Position numbers and translations under genes: made by a program. A stretch of DNA of 64,000 bases from Hyaloperonospora brassicae (lineage: Eukaryota; Oomycota; Peronosporomycetes; Peronosporales; Peronosporaceae): NCBI GenBank assembly GCA_947650285.1, contig CANTFL010000999.1, positions 1-64,000 on the forward strand, read 5' to 3'. Below, in pieces: positions 36,446 to 49,978 of this stretch. Under the pieces are notes generated by a model. The model was not told the origin of the DNA, searched no databases, and worked only from the letters and a program-made list of their open reading frames with translations. Numbering within the stretch: the first letter of the stretch is position 1; each line of letters opens with the position of its first letter.

Positions 36446-37318
36446 GACCGCAGCGTACCCTGTCTTAACGTCAGCAAAGCAAGTGACGCCCAGCAATACG
36501 CACTTGGCTTAACCTCGCAGGCGACAGGACCAAAAGACGAAACGGCGTTCTACGTCGCGCCAAAATTTTTGTTACCTAAAAGACGTGAGACGCCGCGGTC
36601 TCGGTGTGCAATCGATCTGGTGCACGCGAGGCCGTGTAGATGGGTAGTGAGTGTTGATTACGCTTATAACGTCAAGGGTACTGCGGAGAGACCAAACTAT
36701 GAGCCTCAGCGAGGTCTCTACCACCTGTTATTCAAACGTGCTAGCGACAGCTTGCGCGTGACAAGTATATATTCACACTACACTGCTTTGCCATTGCCTG
36801 TGAGTCACGCTTGTCATTTAGTGGTAGTTGCCAGCACTCACGATGATCCTGTCGAGCTCAATCGGCAGTTGCTGTTTTACTCGCAGATTCTGCAACGATG
36901 TGCGGCGAGGCCGATGTCGTTCTGCGGGATTCTGTGCGCGAAATCCAATCGTGAAATCGTGACAGACGAGATACTACCGCATCGACAGCTTGCTTCGTAT
37001 CGTATGCGAATGTCAAAGCTCGATCTTGAGAGGCAGAGGGTCACAAGCTTATTGCAGACGGTGTCAAGCGCAGCTTCGTGTCTGCATACACGACCTGCAA
37101 CGTTTTATACGCGCAAATGGATCCAACTCGAGATAAGCGCATCGGGTCGTCCACTTTGTGCCTGCAACAATCGCACACGAAGTAATACCGGCCCTTTCAC
37201 CGTAACATCGTTAGCTGACCTTACACACGGCAGCAGCACATTATCAATTCTCTTGCTGCTCTCCTTCCTGTTTCGCCAAGAAGAGGAGAAGGAAATATAC
37301 CCCGATACAGCAAAATAG
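36446..37318 (+). pseudogene. 291-codon open frame of unknown identity
   Basis: Uninterrupted from just after a TAA (36443-36445) to TAG at 37316-37318. The first in-frame ATG is deep inside, so this may be an internal exon, a decayed gene or an element fragment. Residues are mixed hydrophilic, with a C-terminal hydrophobic patch (LSILLLLSFLF) before a charged tail. No domain was recognised. A frame this long is unlikely by chance at this base composition, but there is no positive evidence that it is expressed. Confidence 0.3.
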
Positions 37319-38161
37319 GACATAGCTGTGCGGTCCTTGCAGCCGCCCTCACACTAACAGATCAAGGAAGTAATCACGATGGAGATGGCTTCTCTGGAGA
37401 CAAAGGGAGAAATCGTGTTCGGGCGCTCACGTGGTTTCGAGTGCATACCATTCTTTTGTACGCGCATATGTGCGCTGCCTGTCGAAATACAATCATGCCC
37501 ATTCTCGCCGTTTGCACGGCATTCGTATTTGACCCGAAGCTAAATCGCATATCCGGCCGCATCGAACGTGTCAGTGGGCGGGCGTTTCGCAACTAAAGGA
37601 AGCTGCTCCTTTGCTTGTTGGCCGGTAAAATCGTAAGTACTGCCGTATTACGTGCGATGTGCCGCCTGGGTTCGAACTAACCACATGGAAGTTGCATGTC
37701 GTGAAAGAGGACATTCCAAATAGCAAGTCTGTAACACCTAGAGCGATCAGATCTACAAGAGCACGTCACGCTACAGTCTGCATGTCATTCTGAAGAGCAA
37801 CGGATGATCCGATGTCGATTACTCGTCAACCCCGCCACGATTTGCTTGTTCTTTTCTCTTACGCAAGAAACCATCCTTTGACTACCGTGAGCACATGTGA
37901 AGCACTTGTTTCAGCCGATATGATCCGCAGTGTCACTGATCTCCTTCATGCGGCCAACTAGGATGCACAAAGGGTCGTTGTAAAATCCATGTACGACACT
38001 TGCGTTGCACATGCTTCGCATACGTACCAAACTCTATGATGCTGCTTGCTGGAAGCAACGATGGCAAGAGGAAACATGAGCTGCCCTAAACGACCGTAAT
38101 ACAGCCGGATCGGTTATGGTCTACCTTTCGTATCCTTCATACATGAGTTTTGGTAACGTAG

Positions 38162-38386
38162 ATGACTCGATCAAGACTAGTCAGCATTGGGAACACAAAG
38201 TGTCCTCAAGCTCACGATTGTAGTGCACGTTATGCTTTTGAGGCGACTAGTGTTGGTAATGGAACTCAAAAGTTTGATCTCGTAGTGTTCGTCCATCATC
38301 TATACGTGCTTGGCATTACCGTAGATGTCGACCAGAATGATGCTGTCAATGTCAAGTACATGCGGCAGATGTCCATGTGTACCTAA
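38162..38386 (+). pseudogene. Ty1/copia reverse-transcriptase relic
   Basis: The frame contains TQKFDLVVFVHHLYVLGIT followed by DQNDAVNVKYMRQM, matching the copia RT segment L.V.VYVDDL...G plus the downstream spacer, with YVDD replaced by FVHH. Just upstream (38142 on) TSQHWEHKV resembles ASRQWN.K. The catalytic aspartates are gone, so it is inactive. It is a different insertion from the gag relic at 31-32 kb, which is on the other strand. Confidence 0.5.
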
Positions 38387-41300
38387 CTACCCAGTGTTTC
38401 ATCCGCGGAATACGTGCAACATAAGATCATAATAGAATCAACACAATGAGAAGCAACTACAAGATATATTGGTGGTAGATATCAACATCGGACACTGCAC
38501 GACACAACGCACGCTTAGAGAATAGCACTTTCTCTGTTTAGTGCCGATGGGCTGTAGGCACAGGCACAACATGTCCGATGTACGTCATCTTCTACTACAT
38601 AGCATCGCTAGTATCCGTCAAGAACACGTGTTTTATCACGGTTGTTGTAGTGATTGCTCTGGACGCCGTGAAGTTTACGCTCATATTACTTGCACGAATA
38701 GTGAAAAGTAACTCGGACAAACGTTGCAGCGCATATTCAAGCAGTGTTCTTGCACCGCTTGTGCTTCAAAGTCTCGTATCCGTTCGAGTGATGTAGAAGG
38801 AGATCTTGTTTGCTGGTACTTCTTTGAAGACACGGTATTATCTGCGAGAAGCGAGCAAGTGCTGGTCAGCACTCATATTTTGTAAGCACATATGTTGGTC
38901 AACGCTGTCTTTGTACAGCAATGCTGGTCAACATTATCATTTTTATCGTATGGCCGACCTACTTCCAGAAAACCACCACGGTAGGTCTCTGATAGAGTCG
39001 AATGAAATATTAAAGAGGGTAATGAACTGGAACGAGGTCGTCATCACATGAACACACGATATTCCGTACCAAAGATGCTACGCGAGTAGGTCCTTTATCC
39101 ACGACAGTCGCTTCGTGCCGTGGTAGCATAAGCTGACGGACTGACTTGCTTTGATATGTGATATGCTCGAAGAGGTCGTCAAACTGTTCGTCGCAGTCGA
39201 TACGATAGACGAGACCCTATATCACATTCAGTGGTGATATATCGGATGCGTCCAGATCCCATACGTCGTACAGAATCATCTGTAGGGTTAGGAAACATCT
39301 GCATTTTAGCTCGTGATTGTGATTGTTACGCCAGTTTCAATGTCATACTATATTACCAAAATGGGATAATTACGAAAGATGAGCACGTGCGAAAACTGAA
39401 TACCCGCTTCTGAACTTCCCAGTCTGTCACTACAGTAAAAGAACCCTCACGCCATTTACATCAGCATAGTCAATCAACAAATCACCTCCACAAAAGCAGA
39501 GGAAAACTAGTCGGTCATAGACCGTAATATTAGTAACCCACACACTACCCTAAAAACATCCATGAACTCACGCTTCATATGTATACATACATAGATCGCT
39601 GAACACGCCGGCTACACGATGCTCGCACAGATATGTAAGTGTTCGGAATACTGTATCAAAAAAATCAAGCATAAAGGAGAGTATAGCCAGACAGATTGTA
39701 GCATGAGCACGGACCACTGGCTGATGTACAAACGGTCGCACATACACTTCGTGTAACAAGGTACGCTCGTTACATTTTGATATTATTACCAAATATCAAC
39801 GCAAATATTATTGAAGGAGATACTATTATCGGTATGACCCGAAAAGGTGTAATACGTAGCAATTCCGTTCACTGGGTTGATAGCGGCCTTCCACACAAAG
39901 TGTTCAATCAGTGACGGACGCGCGCAACTTATTGTGCGCGATTGATAGCAGTTTATGGATGTACAAAGACATCGTTTAAGCATATTGAAATTGACTTTGG
40001 ATTCCACGATTGATCACTAAATACCCTTTCAATTCCCCTTTTTACAAATGCGTTTGATAGTTGTTCCAATTTTCTACGCACGTACGCGCACGTGTGGATT
40101 GATGCATCCTCCGACATCTGATGTTGTGACGGTCAAATTATAATGTGTTCCATACATGTCGGATGGACCGTTACACTCCGCGCCTCGTAATATCGTAAAA
40201 TGATCTTTTTATCAACTGCTCCGTCACTTAACGAACTCGCAGATGCTGCTTATACAGCTGTGGTGTCAGACAATGATACCAATACCGTATATATGCATAC
40301 ACCGCACTTTCGCAATGCGCGGGGTAGCTCATAAACAAAAAAGAAGCTTAGATGCCACGAAACACCGTGTCGCACAACTCGACTCTACACTTTTTACATC
40401 TTGATCATTCATAATATCATGAAACGGATATCACGGGCAGGTGACATTCGGACACATGGTATTCACTGCAAAAGCGACGAGAAGAAGGAGAAGAAGGCAA
40501 TGCTTACCAAGCACAGACGAGGACGATTGTCGGGATTCATGGGCTAGTTATGGGCTTGCACACCCATTAGAACGTTTAGCGCGCGAACGTCAGCACCACG
40601 CGATGAGTAATCTCTCGTCTTTGCTTTCGCATTTCTAGACCTTCGATGGTTGCCTTTCGCTTATCAAAGAGCCGCATTCGACCGATCATACGCACCGCAG
40701 CGCGGAGTAATGTGTCCTCATCAGGACGACCATACCCTGCTAGTGTCCGTCCGCACCGCACTCATCCTTGCCAAGATGGATTGGCTAAAAATACAAGATC
40801 AGGAACACGTGCTGCATAAAACGTGTCAAAGGCTTTTTTGCAGTACCTGGTCGAGTAAATGCTGCTTTAAGCACATGCAAGGTCCACCTAGGACACCATC
40901 AGTTTATCCGACCAAAGAAGGTCAAATTGGAACAGAGTTCCAGTAAAGTCGCCGGACGAAAAGCTCGAATACTGCCTGCCAACTTATGCAACTACTTTTG
41001 CCGATCTGTTGCTAGTATGAGCAATCTCGACGTAGTTAGAGTGTACACGTCTGTACTTGGTCACTGACAACATCCTCAAGTTACGACAAATGACAAGTAT
41101 GTGAAACGGGACATCCCAAAGGAGCACCGTCTTAGCAAACGGAGAGCGAACTCATTACACGCCGAACCGTCCAACATGCTTTCGACTCTTACGCTTGGTA
41201 GCAGGCTCATCCGCGATGAAACGCAATGACGCCACTGCGTATCTGACTGAAATGACGATGGTAAACACTATCTGGACCCGAACGAGTTCCTCTCACTTCA

Positions 41301-41810
41301 CCAGTGCAAGCGTCATTCGATCATCTGGAAAGCGATTCGGGGTCACAGTGTTCAGGCGCTAGACACACCCGTACACTTCTATCTACGTGTTGTGGTGTTC
41401 CCATCATACAAAAGCGGTCGATCGCGCATTCGTCAGCAAAGTGCACCATCACTTAGCCAAGCGTCATAGCAGTCTGTCGTCCAGGAACTGACCCACACGC
41501 TTGTTCAGATACTCTCGATGCATGAGCCCACAAAAGGTGGCTCACGTAGCTGTGGGAATCTGATCAAAGATCAAAGCTATATACGGTTCAATGAGCACTG
41601 GACTGCTTCTCTTATCCATCTCAAGTGCCCAAAGGAGGAGCTTCCAGCGCCAAACGCGACACCAGAGTGTAGCGAACGAAGAAAACGAAACAGTGGCAAC
41701 ATACACAATACCGCTTACGATCACCACGACACTGACCAGTCCAATGAGCGACCGTCACTCGCTCGAGGGAAAGCGTACAAACTAGTGACAGTAGCCATCA
41801 CCGCACTCTC

Positions 41811-43094
41811 ATGGGTAAGAAACGACTGGATGTCGGACCTGCGGCGCGTAAGGAGCGCCGACGCAGTCGCAGCAACGGCGCTGAGGCCCCGTCGGGTCGT
41901 CGCGACGACGAGAGTGAAGTGAGCTACCGCCGTCGTGCGTTTCCGTTGACGTTGCGCATGTGGGACTTCCAGCAGTGCGATGCCAAGCGCTGCACTGGCC
42001 GCAAACTCTGTCGCTTGGGCTATATCAAGAGCATGAAGCCTGGTATGCACTTCCGAGGGCTTGTGCTGTCGCCTGCAGGTGAACAGGCCGTGTCTGCAGC
42101 AGACCGTGAGCTTGTGGTGGGCACTGGCATCTCTGTGATTGACTGCAGCTGGGCCAAAGTGCAGGAGCTGCCGTACAAGCAGCTCCGGTCGGGCGTGCAT
42201 CGTCTGCTGCCGTTCCTCGTGGCGGCAAACTCAGTGAACTATGGACGTCCGCATAAATTGTCGTGTGCGGAAGCGATTGCCGCGACGCTGTACATTGTGG
42301 GGCTGCAAGACGAAGCCCGTCAACTCATGGGCGAGTTTTCCTGGGGCGCTGAGTTCCTCAAGATCAATGCAGACTGTCTGGCCGCCTATGCATTGTGTGA
42401 GAACAGTGCAGAGGTGGTGAAGGCGCAGGTATGACGATGCAGTGTCATGGGGTGGAGGTTGAATGCCGATGGGTGTGCTGATGCAGAGGGGTCGTGGGTT
42501 GTGTCGTGTATGCGTGTGTGCGAGCAGAACGAGTACTTGGCTGCATGCCAGACCGAGCACAAGGAACGTCAGCAGCGGATGAACTTGCCGAGTCTTGAAG
42601 AGAGTGACGAAGACGACGGCGACGAGGACGAGGACGAAGGAAAAGACGTGGAGCTCGATCGCTTTGGCAATGTCGTGGTGCCTTGTGCAGCGCCAACTGC
42701 AGTTGAGATGCACGATGGTTCCGGTAGCCAAGACTCGGACGAGGAGCTGCAGCAGCGCGAAGATGTATTGCCAATGTCGTCGTCTGCTGAAGACAGTGGA
42801 CGACCGGACTCTGACGAAGAAATCACGTGCTTGCTTGGAAACTTGCACCGCGCGGCTGACTCGGTCAAGAAAACGCACAAGATGCGGGAGGAAGCTCGCA
42901 ACGCCCGTGAGCTTGATAGCGAGAGAGCATATGCGTTTACTTCCATGGAAGACGTTCACCGTCAACAGGTGGCTACAGTATGCTTGGAACGAACGGCCGT
43001 GGCTGTATCTGGTGATGCAGTGCTGCAGCTCCCAACGTCAGTTTTCCACCAGTGGGAACAGGACGACGCAAGTCGAGATCGAGAGAAGTCGTAG
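41811..43094 (+). CDS. TSR3: TSR3, 18S rRNA aminocarboxypropyltransferase
   Basis: Transfers the aminocarboxypropyl group of SAM to the hypermodified pseudouridine of 18S rRNA in late 40S assembly. Exons 41811-42428 and 42528-43094 are separated by a 99-nt phase-0 intron (GTATGA...GAGCAG), giving ...VKAQ-NEYLAACQ and 394 aa. The RLI-like N-terminus reads WDFQQCDAKRCTGRKLCRLG. The SAM-domain signatures are VLSPAGEQAVSAADRE, VIDCSWAKV, HRLLPFLVAANSVNYGRP and KLSCAEAIAATLYIVG, all close to the family. The C-terminus is longer than in yeast or human (about 313 aa), with an acidic stretch (DEDDGDEDEDE) typical of nucleolar proteins. Unrelated neighbours. An AATAAA at 43384-43389 may end the transcript. 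High confidence. Confidence 0.94.
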
Positions 43095-46000
43095 CGTATC
43101 ACACACGTGTGGGCGGTGAACGAGCGGTCGCTGGAAAGAGGCTTATGGAAACTGTTGACGCGTCGGTAACCTCCGTGATTTGTCGTGGTGCAAAAAGCAT
43201 GACAATCGAAAGTGTGCGAAGATGAATGTAAGCAGGCGCATCCTACCCGTGATGTTATATGGCCGGTGCAGCTGTTGACACTGTGCCGTAAATTACTGCT
43301 GCTTTCGACCGACATGTTGGCAGTAATCTACTGCGACTCGCACCGAGATGTTAGCAGTTACTTTACCGCTGTTTTCGATGGTGAATAAAATGTCAGCAAT
43401 GCAGTAAAGTTTTCATACGAACAAAAACGTCTCAAACGCAGAGAGAAGTAAAAGTCCCGCTGTAAAACAATGTCCACAACGTCCAAGAAACCTCGAAAGG
43501 AGTTTGCGATGTTTTTCTTCCAGATCTATCGCTAGGTCTTCCTCTCTCAATCACCTGTCATAAGAGCCTTTCTCAACCCGGATGATCTGGGGATTATGTT
43601 TGGTCTTGTGTCCACGTCTCTCTCTTTCGATTCTTGTAAAGTGATAGTGTGCGTTTTGCATCATAATCTAGCAAGTTTATCGTTGAAGCAAGCTCAGTCA
43701 ATAAGATTGCGCGTAGCAGAGCAGGATAGTTACTCCGTGATGTGGATGTGCCACAAAACCGTTGGCGGACCGTGACTGCCCGATACGTGTACAAAGGGAA
43801 AGACAGTAACTACACGTTCCTTGCATTTCATCATCAACTGAGTGATGATCAGTAAGGAAAGTACGGTTATTGACGTCACCTATATCAACCTCTTTCTATG
43901 TGGCATCGACGCGGCGGAATGTTTCCCAAGAACTGACAATCTGCTATGTAACCACGGATCGCACGAGCTGAACAATGTTTGCAGAATCACCATTGTAGAA
44001 CGAACTGTGCGCTATAAATTGCGAGTACGGCCGCGCATCATCTCTGTCCAGTCCAAGGCTTTGCTGCATGTGACTGAAGACTTGTAGATCTAAACTTTGT
44101 GATTGATACATTGAGACGCATTGGCATCGCTGCCTGAACACGGCGATGAGTCGAACGGGTTCGACACACTTCGTGGCTACGCATTTCCGGTCACATGTGC
44201 AAATTACAGGTACAACGCAAATCCTTTGCTGCACTTATCGAGGAGGGTCTCATCATGTATTTTGCAACATACAAGTGCGTCGAGGTCTCACCCAAATCTC
44301 TGACATATGCAGTACACCTGCAGCTTCCAGTACCTGTTGATCAGCTGATGTGTATGACGTGCAGGCTCGTGAGCGTTTGCGATTCCGTGGTCATCAATAA
44401 CAGAATCATCGCAACCACGTTGCAATGTCCCACTCCTGTCGGGGATGACAAAGACGCAGTACTTTGGACAACTACGTGTGTACATAAGACCCCCGGAACG
44501 GGCTCTCGATTATTTGAGTTCTGCTTGCTATCGAGAAGTGCAACTCGTTCGGTACTTCTCGTTTGGCTATCCTTTCATTTACTGCTAGTCACATAATGAA
44601 GAATGTCAAAATAGATGCAAAGTACGCATGGCATATCCTATGCAGCATCACGAAGAAAGGGCCGGAGCTTCATGAAAATGATGGACACAATAGGAATGGT
44701 AGACACAATGGGTCTTGCTTGACTTGGCAGTATTTCATTTCTTTATTTTTCACTAGTCAGTATTGCATAACATTACTCAATCTTGCATTAGAGAAAAAAT
44801 ACGTGGAAATTCCCGTCCTTCCCACGCCGCCTAACGCGATCGTATAACAACTATGATGACTATACCTGGTTTCACAATGCATAATACAATAGCCAGACGT
44901 ACCATTGCATGCAGTCCCATCCGTTTTCATATTCAATGCTATTTTGGACTCGACTTAGACAAGTCGCTTTACATGCGATCGCGAAATTTGGTTCTTGTTT
45001 CGCTGAGATCCTGCAGCCACGTGCAAACCGCTTCGATTCCCATTATACGTTTGTGAAAAATCATTTTTTTGTTTGTGACAACGTGGCATTTCGTCGCACT
45101 TCTTACAAATGAACTCGAGGAATTCTCCTTGGAGATATCACAATGTATCCGCGATCCTGCCGACGGACTCGCGATCCTTGCAACATTCCGTAGCAGGCGT
45201 GGTCGTCGTTACACTGGGTAGCTGTTGTGTAGATATCGTCATTTGAGGACAGTGGACGACGAATGCGTAAGCCTCTTGTCGAAGCGTATACAACTCTCGT
45301 TGCTGAGTGTTTCGTGATGCTGTTGCTAGGATGATGTTCGACTTCAGTATTACATGCTGCGCTGACTGCGAAGTAGGAGGGCGTGTAAGTCTTTCTGAGG
45401 GTAACTGTTGGCAGCATAACGCCCACAAGGATGCAGTCTGCTGTTCCTTGTGTGTGATGTGATCAGTCTGATCAATTCTAGTCGATGACAAGGTCTTTTC
45501 CATTCGCGTTAACAGTTCACTGAGACAGAAGAAATGTCATTTGACATCTCGATCAGCTAGCTTGTCTGCGCTGGTACAAAAAGAAAGAAGGCTACGAAGT
45601 ACTTATTTTATTATTTTCTCGGCTCCTGTTTTTCAAATTTATCATCGGAAAAGGCCCTGTGGTCATCAGTGTATCGTCGAGCTCTGATGTAGAGTCCTCA
45701 GTCGATCATCGAATTCTGATAGAATGTGTATCATCCCGTTCGACGATGCTGAGGATAACTGGCCGTCACTTATATATATTGGCACACTATACGCGAGTCT
45801 ACATCGGACGTAACTACAGCCCTGGTCATTCCTGCGGGAGCCGGGTTGGCAAAACGCATTAGCGAATGCGATTGTGTTGGCACACCAAAAGCTTGAGATG
45901 AATAAATACAGGCCTTGATGCTGGGCAGAAGAAGCATGGACGCGACTTGATTCCTCACTGTGTCGATGATGGCAAGTCACACGTAGTGCTACTGAGCGCA

Positions 46001-48157
46001 TAATTTTTAGCTCACTTTCAGCAAGTGCAAGCTACCTGTATTACAATGTGCATACGTTCCATAGCACTAGATATATACCACGAGAATTGAACGGAGACTG
46101 AGTGCATATATCGAGAGTTAGCCGCTGACGGACAAAAATAAGATGATCCCGTTTTGACATATCTGTTTAACCGACACCAGCGCATAAGTTGCCCTTCTCA
46201 TACAACGACATGATATGTCCACATCCCAACACCACTTATTGTCCAACAGGTCTCTGATGTGTATGTCAACAAAATCGGTGCTTACATCGACACGCCCATG
46301 ACACCACTCCCGAATATATCTTCGACATGATGCTTGCTTGCATCAAAATTCTGTAGAAACGCATCATTGCACCGCGTACGGGCACGTACGGATACAAAAT
46401 GATTTCGAAAGTCGGTGAGGAGCGCAGCGATGTGGGCGACTAGGATGTTTACTGCAATAGGGGTAAAGGGTATGAAATGAAGATTGTATGTTGGACCACG
46501 CAATCTGATACACCGCGCGTACGACGGCTGCTTCGCCCATTTTTCTCTGTGTTAGTGATAAACTTCAAATGAGACGATGAGCTAGATATACTGGCCACGT
46601 TGTTGTTTGTCCTTTGTTTGTTGCGTGGTCATGCGTAGAAAATGTACCAGGATTCGTTACGACCACAACGCTACCTCTGACTCCATGTGACGGAACGCAT
46701 CAGACGGGAAGTATTGTTCCAACAAGTACAACTAATTCGTGTTGATCAAAGCGTTGCTCACTGTTGATGATTTTGTGGCATTGTGACGTGCCGATAGCAA
46801 GACGAGAAGATGAGAACCATTCCTATGATCCAAAATGAGAACTCCAAGTACATTTGAGTTTACTGCAGTAGTATGGATCTAACTAGTAGCCGCAGTCGCA
46901 TTTCAGACTCGAAGATTTTGTCGTGTCGACGAAACACGTAGCCATCCGTAGCGAAAGTGATGTACCAGCATACGTGAGAAAGATTGTGATAAACGGCTAT
47001 GGACATCAACCTATATGCCACCGGATCGACAGAGCTATCGTAGAGCTATCTTGCAGCATACCGGATGATGTACATCGCCATTTTCCAGAATTTTGCTGGC
47101 TAGAAGCAATTCCATGGCAAAGTCAGAGCTGAAGCTATCCATCAGGATGACGCAGGAATGGCCGCAGCATGAAGTCAAGTTCACGAAACACAAACTAGCG
47201 TGTGACTGCGGAAAGCGTAGCAATACTTTACTGCAGCCATTGGTCGCAACGGAAAGTAGCAAACGCACAACGGACGTCATTGTCAGCTTTGTCGACTCAT
47301 TGCAGCGCTCGCATGAAGCTGTCGCGAGCTTTTCCTGATTTTCATCTGCATTTGCTCGTACCAATCCTTTTGCGCGTGCGAAGTGCATCTACCGTTCGCG
47401 TCATCGTACGCTTAATGGCGGAAGCCTCTGAACGATGCTGCGATCAGCAAATGCTGTACTGATAGACGACGATAAGAAGGACATGTATGTGAAGGACGTC
47501 GTGGACGTAGTTAGCAAATTAATTCCGTTTGCGTTTTATACCATCGAGTGAAAAAAAAACGGTTACCAACAGTACTGGGACTATCACGAGATAAGCTTAT
47601 AAAAACGCTATCTCGAACATTCCTGTTTGCTTCCCTATACACTCACAACAATCGCAATGCAGTCGTCATGCGCCCTGTAGCGTGCATTTACGCAGTACTT
47701 CACCATGTTGCAACGAGAGGGAAGTGCTGACCCGAACATGCCTAGCTACGCTATAACTTTACCGTTAGAGCTGTGTTTTTTTTCACGTTATCGTTCTACA
47801 AATATCGCATTACAAAAACCAGCAGAGCGTCAAAAGTCACGAAAACGTTTCTCGTACGGCACGCGAGACGACGTCCGATGCAGTCGTATACTTTTCCGAA
47901 ACGTCAATCTCATCGTCGACTGCTATCCCTCACCGAAAACACAATAAGCTCGGCCGATCATATTCAAGCACGGCTACATTCAGCATAAGTCGTTTCGAAA
48001 CGCCCGGTCACGAGGTCCCATTGCTGCAAAAAGGTCCATTCTCCTAGACGAGCTCTCGACATCGTCCTCTTTTCCCCCCACTTTCGATCGACCCGTACCC
48101 ATTTCAAGCGATATCTTCCCCCACGTTCCTTCTTCCCCCTCCACGTCCAAGGGACCA
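43095..48157. other. 5-kb stretch without recognisable genes
   Basis: Short frames only, none with a domain I recognise. A TKHVAIR string at about 46930 resembles the copia RNase H end (TKHIDIR), but nothing around it supports the match. Base composition is similar to 34-41 kb. The last 200 bp, pyrimidine-rich on the plus strand, are likely the promoter or 5' UTR of the dehydrogenase. Confidence 0.45.
43384..43389 (+). terminator. Possible TSR3 polyadenylation signal
   Basis: AATAAA about 290 nt past the TSR3 stop; consistent with a short 3' UTR but not otherwise supported. Confidence 0.35.
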
Positions 48158-49978
48158 ATGGCCGAGTCAGCGAGCAAGAGAGCCCGAGTCGCGGGCCCAC
48201 GGACGGCGCAGAACCTCATCAACGGCGCGTTTGTGCCGCCCGCCAACGGACAGTACGTGGACGTGATCAGTCCATCGACGGGCCACGTGGTGGGCACATG
48301 TGCGCTGTCGGACGATCGGGACGTGCAACAGGCGGTGGCCAGCGGCCAAGAAGCGTTCGCGCAGTGGCGGCGAACGACTGTTAAAGCTCGTGCAGCGATC
48401 ATGTTCAAGTTCCACGCGCTACTGACGCAGTTTCAAGGTAGGAAATGGGCTCGGTGGATATGCTCTTTGGTAGGTTTCAAGGTTCTCTCCTAGACAGGGG
48501 GCACACAAACTGGTGCGCACGGGATAACTTCTTGTCCTGTATTTCTATTTCGTGCTAGATGAGCTCGTGGACCTCGTGGTGCGCGAGAATGGCAAGAACC
48601 GGACCGAAGCACTTGCAAGTGTGCTGAAAGGCAACGAGACCGTCGAGTATGCCTGCAGCTTGCCCCAAGTGGTGCAGGGACGGACGTTGCAAGTGTCGCG
48701 CGGCATTACGTGCCAAGAAGTGCGCGACCCGCTGGGCGTTGTGGCCTGCATTGTGCCGTTTAATTTTCCAGTGATGGTGCCCATGTGGACGATTCCAATT
48801 GCATTGACCATGGGCAATTGTGTCATTCTCAAGCCATCCGAGAAGGTGGTGACGAGCGTCCAGGCGATGTTCATTTTTTTCTGTTGCTTTTGCATGCACG
48901 AGCTAAAGATGTTTTGTTGAAATTGGATTCAGGTGCCGTTGACAATGACTCGCGTCGCAGAGCTGTTGGTAGAAGCAGGTGTTCCAAGTGGAGTCTTCCA
49001 GGTGCGATCGGTTGGCTGCCACGCTGAATAAGTGTTTTAGGTTGACATCGTGACACACGTTTGTCCATTGTCGTACATGCCGATTGCAACGTCTAGGTCA
49101 TTAACGGGACGGTGGATCCTGTCAATAGCTTGTGCGATCATCCCGAAATCGCTGCTGTCACGTTCGTTGGCTCAAGTCGCGTCGCACAGCTCGTTGCTCG
49201 TCGATGTCGAGCGCTGGACAAGCGTGTGCTTGCACTGGGTGGAGCGAAAAACCACCTGGTTGCTCTCCCGGATGCAGACGTTGACGTCGCTTCCAAGGAT
49301 ATCGTTGCATCGTATGCAGGCTGTGCGGGGCAGCGGTGCATGGCTGCATCAGTCCTGCTGCTCGTTGGGGACTGTTCTGCGCTGCTTGACAGCATCGTTG
49401 CGAAGTCAAAAGCGCTGACTCGCGGAACGGAGGCCGGCCAGGTTGGTGCGCTCATTGACGACGCGTCAAAGACCCGCGTGCTCAAGTACATCGATGAGGC
49501 GGAGGCTGCGGGTGTGGAGGTGCTCGTGGACGGTCGGTCGTGGGCTCAGCAGTCCTCGGGGTTTTGGGTGGGACCTACAGTGTTACTTCACACGGACCCG
49601 AAAGATGCCGCAATGAAGGACGAGATCTTCGGTCCAGTGCTGTCTGTGTATCGCGTGAACTCATTCGACGAGGCGCTTCAGATCGAGAACGACAACGAGT
49701 ACGGGAACGCGGCAGCGATCTACACGTCGAATGGCGCGTATGCCGAGTACTTCCAGACGCGTTTTCGTGCCGGCATGATCGGGGTCAACATTGGCATCCC
49801 CGTGCCGCGCGAGCCGTTCAGCTTTGGTGGCATGTATGGCACCAAAAGCAAATTTGGCGACATGGACATCACGGGCGACGGTTGCGTCGAGTTTTTTTCG
49901 ACGCGGCGCAAGATCACTTCCAAGTGGAGCGCGGGCATGACCTCGGGCGATGCGGCTAACTTCAGCGGCCAGATGTAG
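48158..49978 (+). CDS. ALDH6A1: Methylmalonate-semialdehyde dehydrogenase (CoA-acylating)
   Basis: Converts methylmalonate or malonate semialdehyde, NAD and CoA to propionyl-CoA or acetyl-CoA, in valine and pyrimidine catabolism, usually in mitochondria. Four exons: 48158-48437, 48559-48845, 48933-49001 and 49097-49978. Introns are 121, 87 and 95 nt, all GT-AG, and the joins preserve family sequence (TQFQ-DELVDLV, PSEK-VPLTMTRVAELL, SGVFQ-VINGTVDPVN), giving 505 aa. The catalytic Cys is in GCAGQRCMAAS. The usual ALDH glutamate region reads GAKNH, the Asn expected for this CoA-dependent subfamily. The N-terminus MAESASKRARVAGPRT is short for a presequence, so targeting is unclear. No other catabolic gene lies nearby. 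High confidence in the family and splice sites. Confidence 0.94.

Larger units (their letters stand above)
34383..41810. other. Decayed region of near-normal base composition
   Basis: About 7.4 kb without a recognisable functional gene. It contains the long open frame at 36446-37318 and the copia RT relic near 38.2 kb, listed separately. The rest consists of short frames without domains on both strands. The texture matches old copia debris rather than the AT-rich island. TSR3 regulatory sequence must lie near its right end. Confidence 0.5.

Noticed and set aside
41518..41922. Plus-strand frame overlapping the TSR3 start
   Set aside because: Different frame from TSR3, no domain; incidental overlap.
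46923..47132. TKHVAIR resembling the copia RNase H end
   Set aside because: The expected RNase H motifs upstream are absent in all frames.
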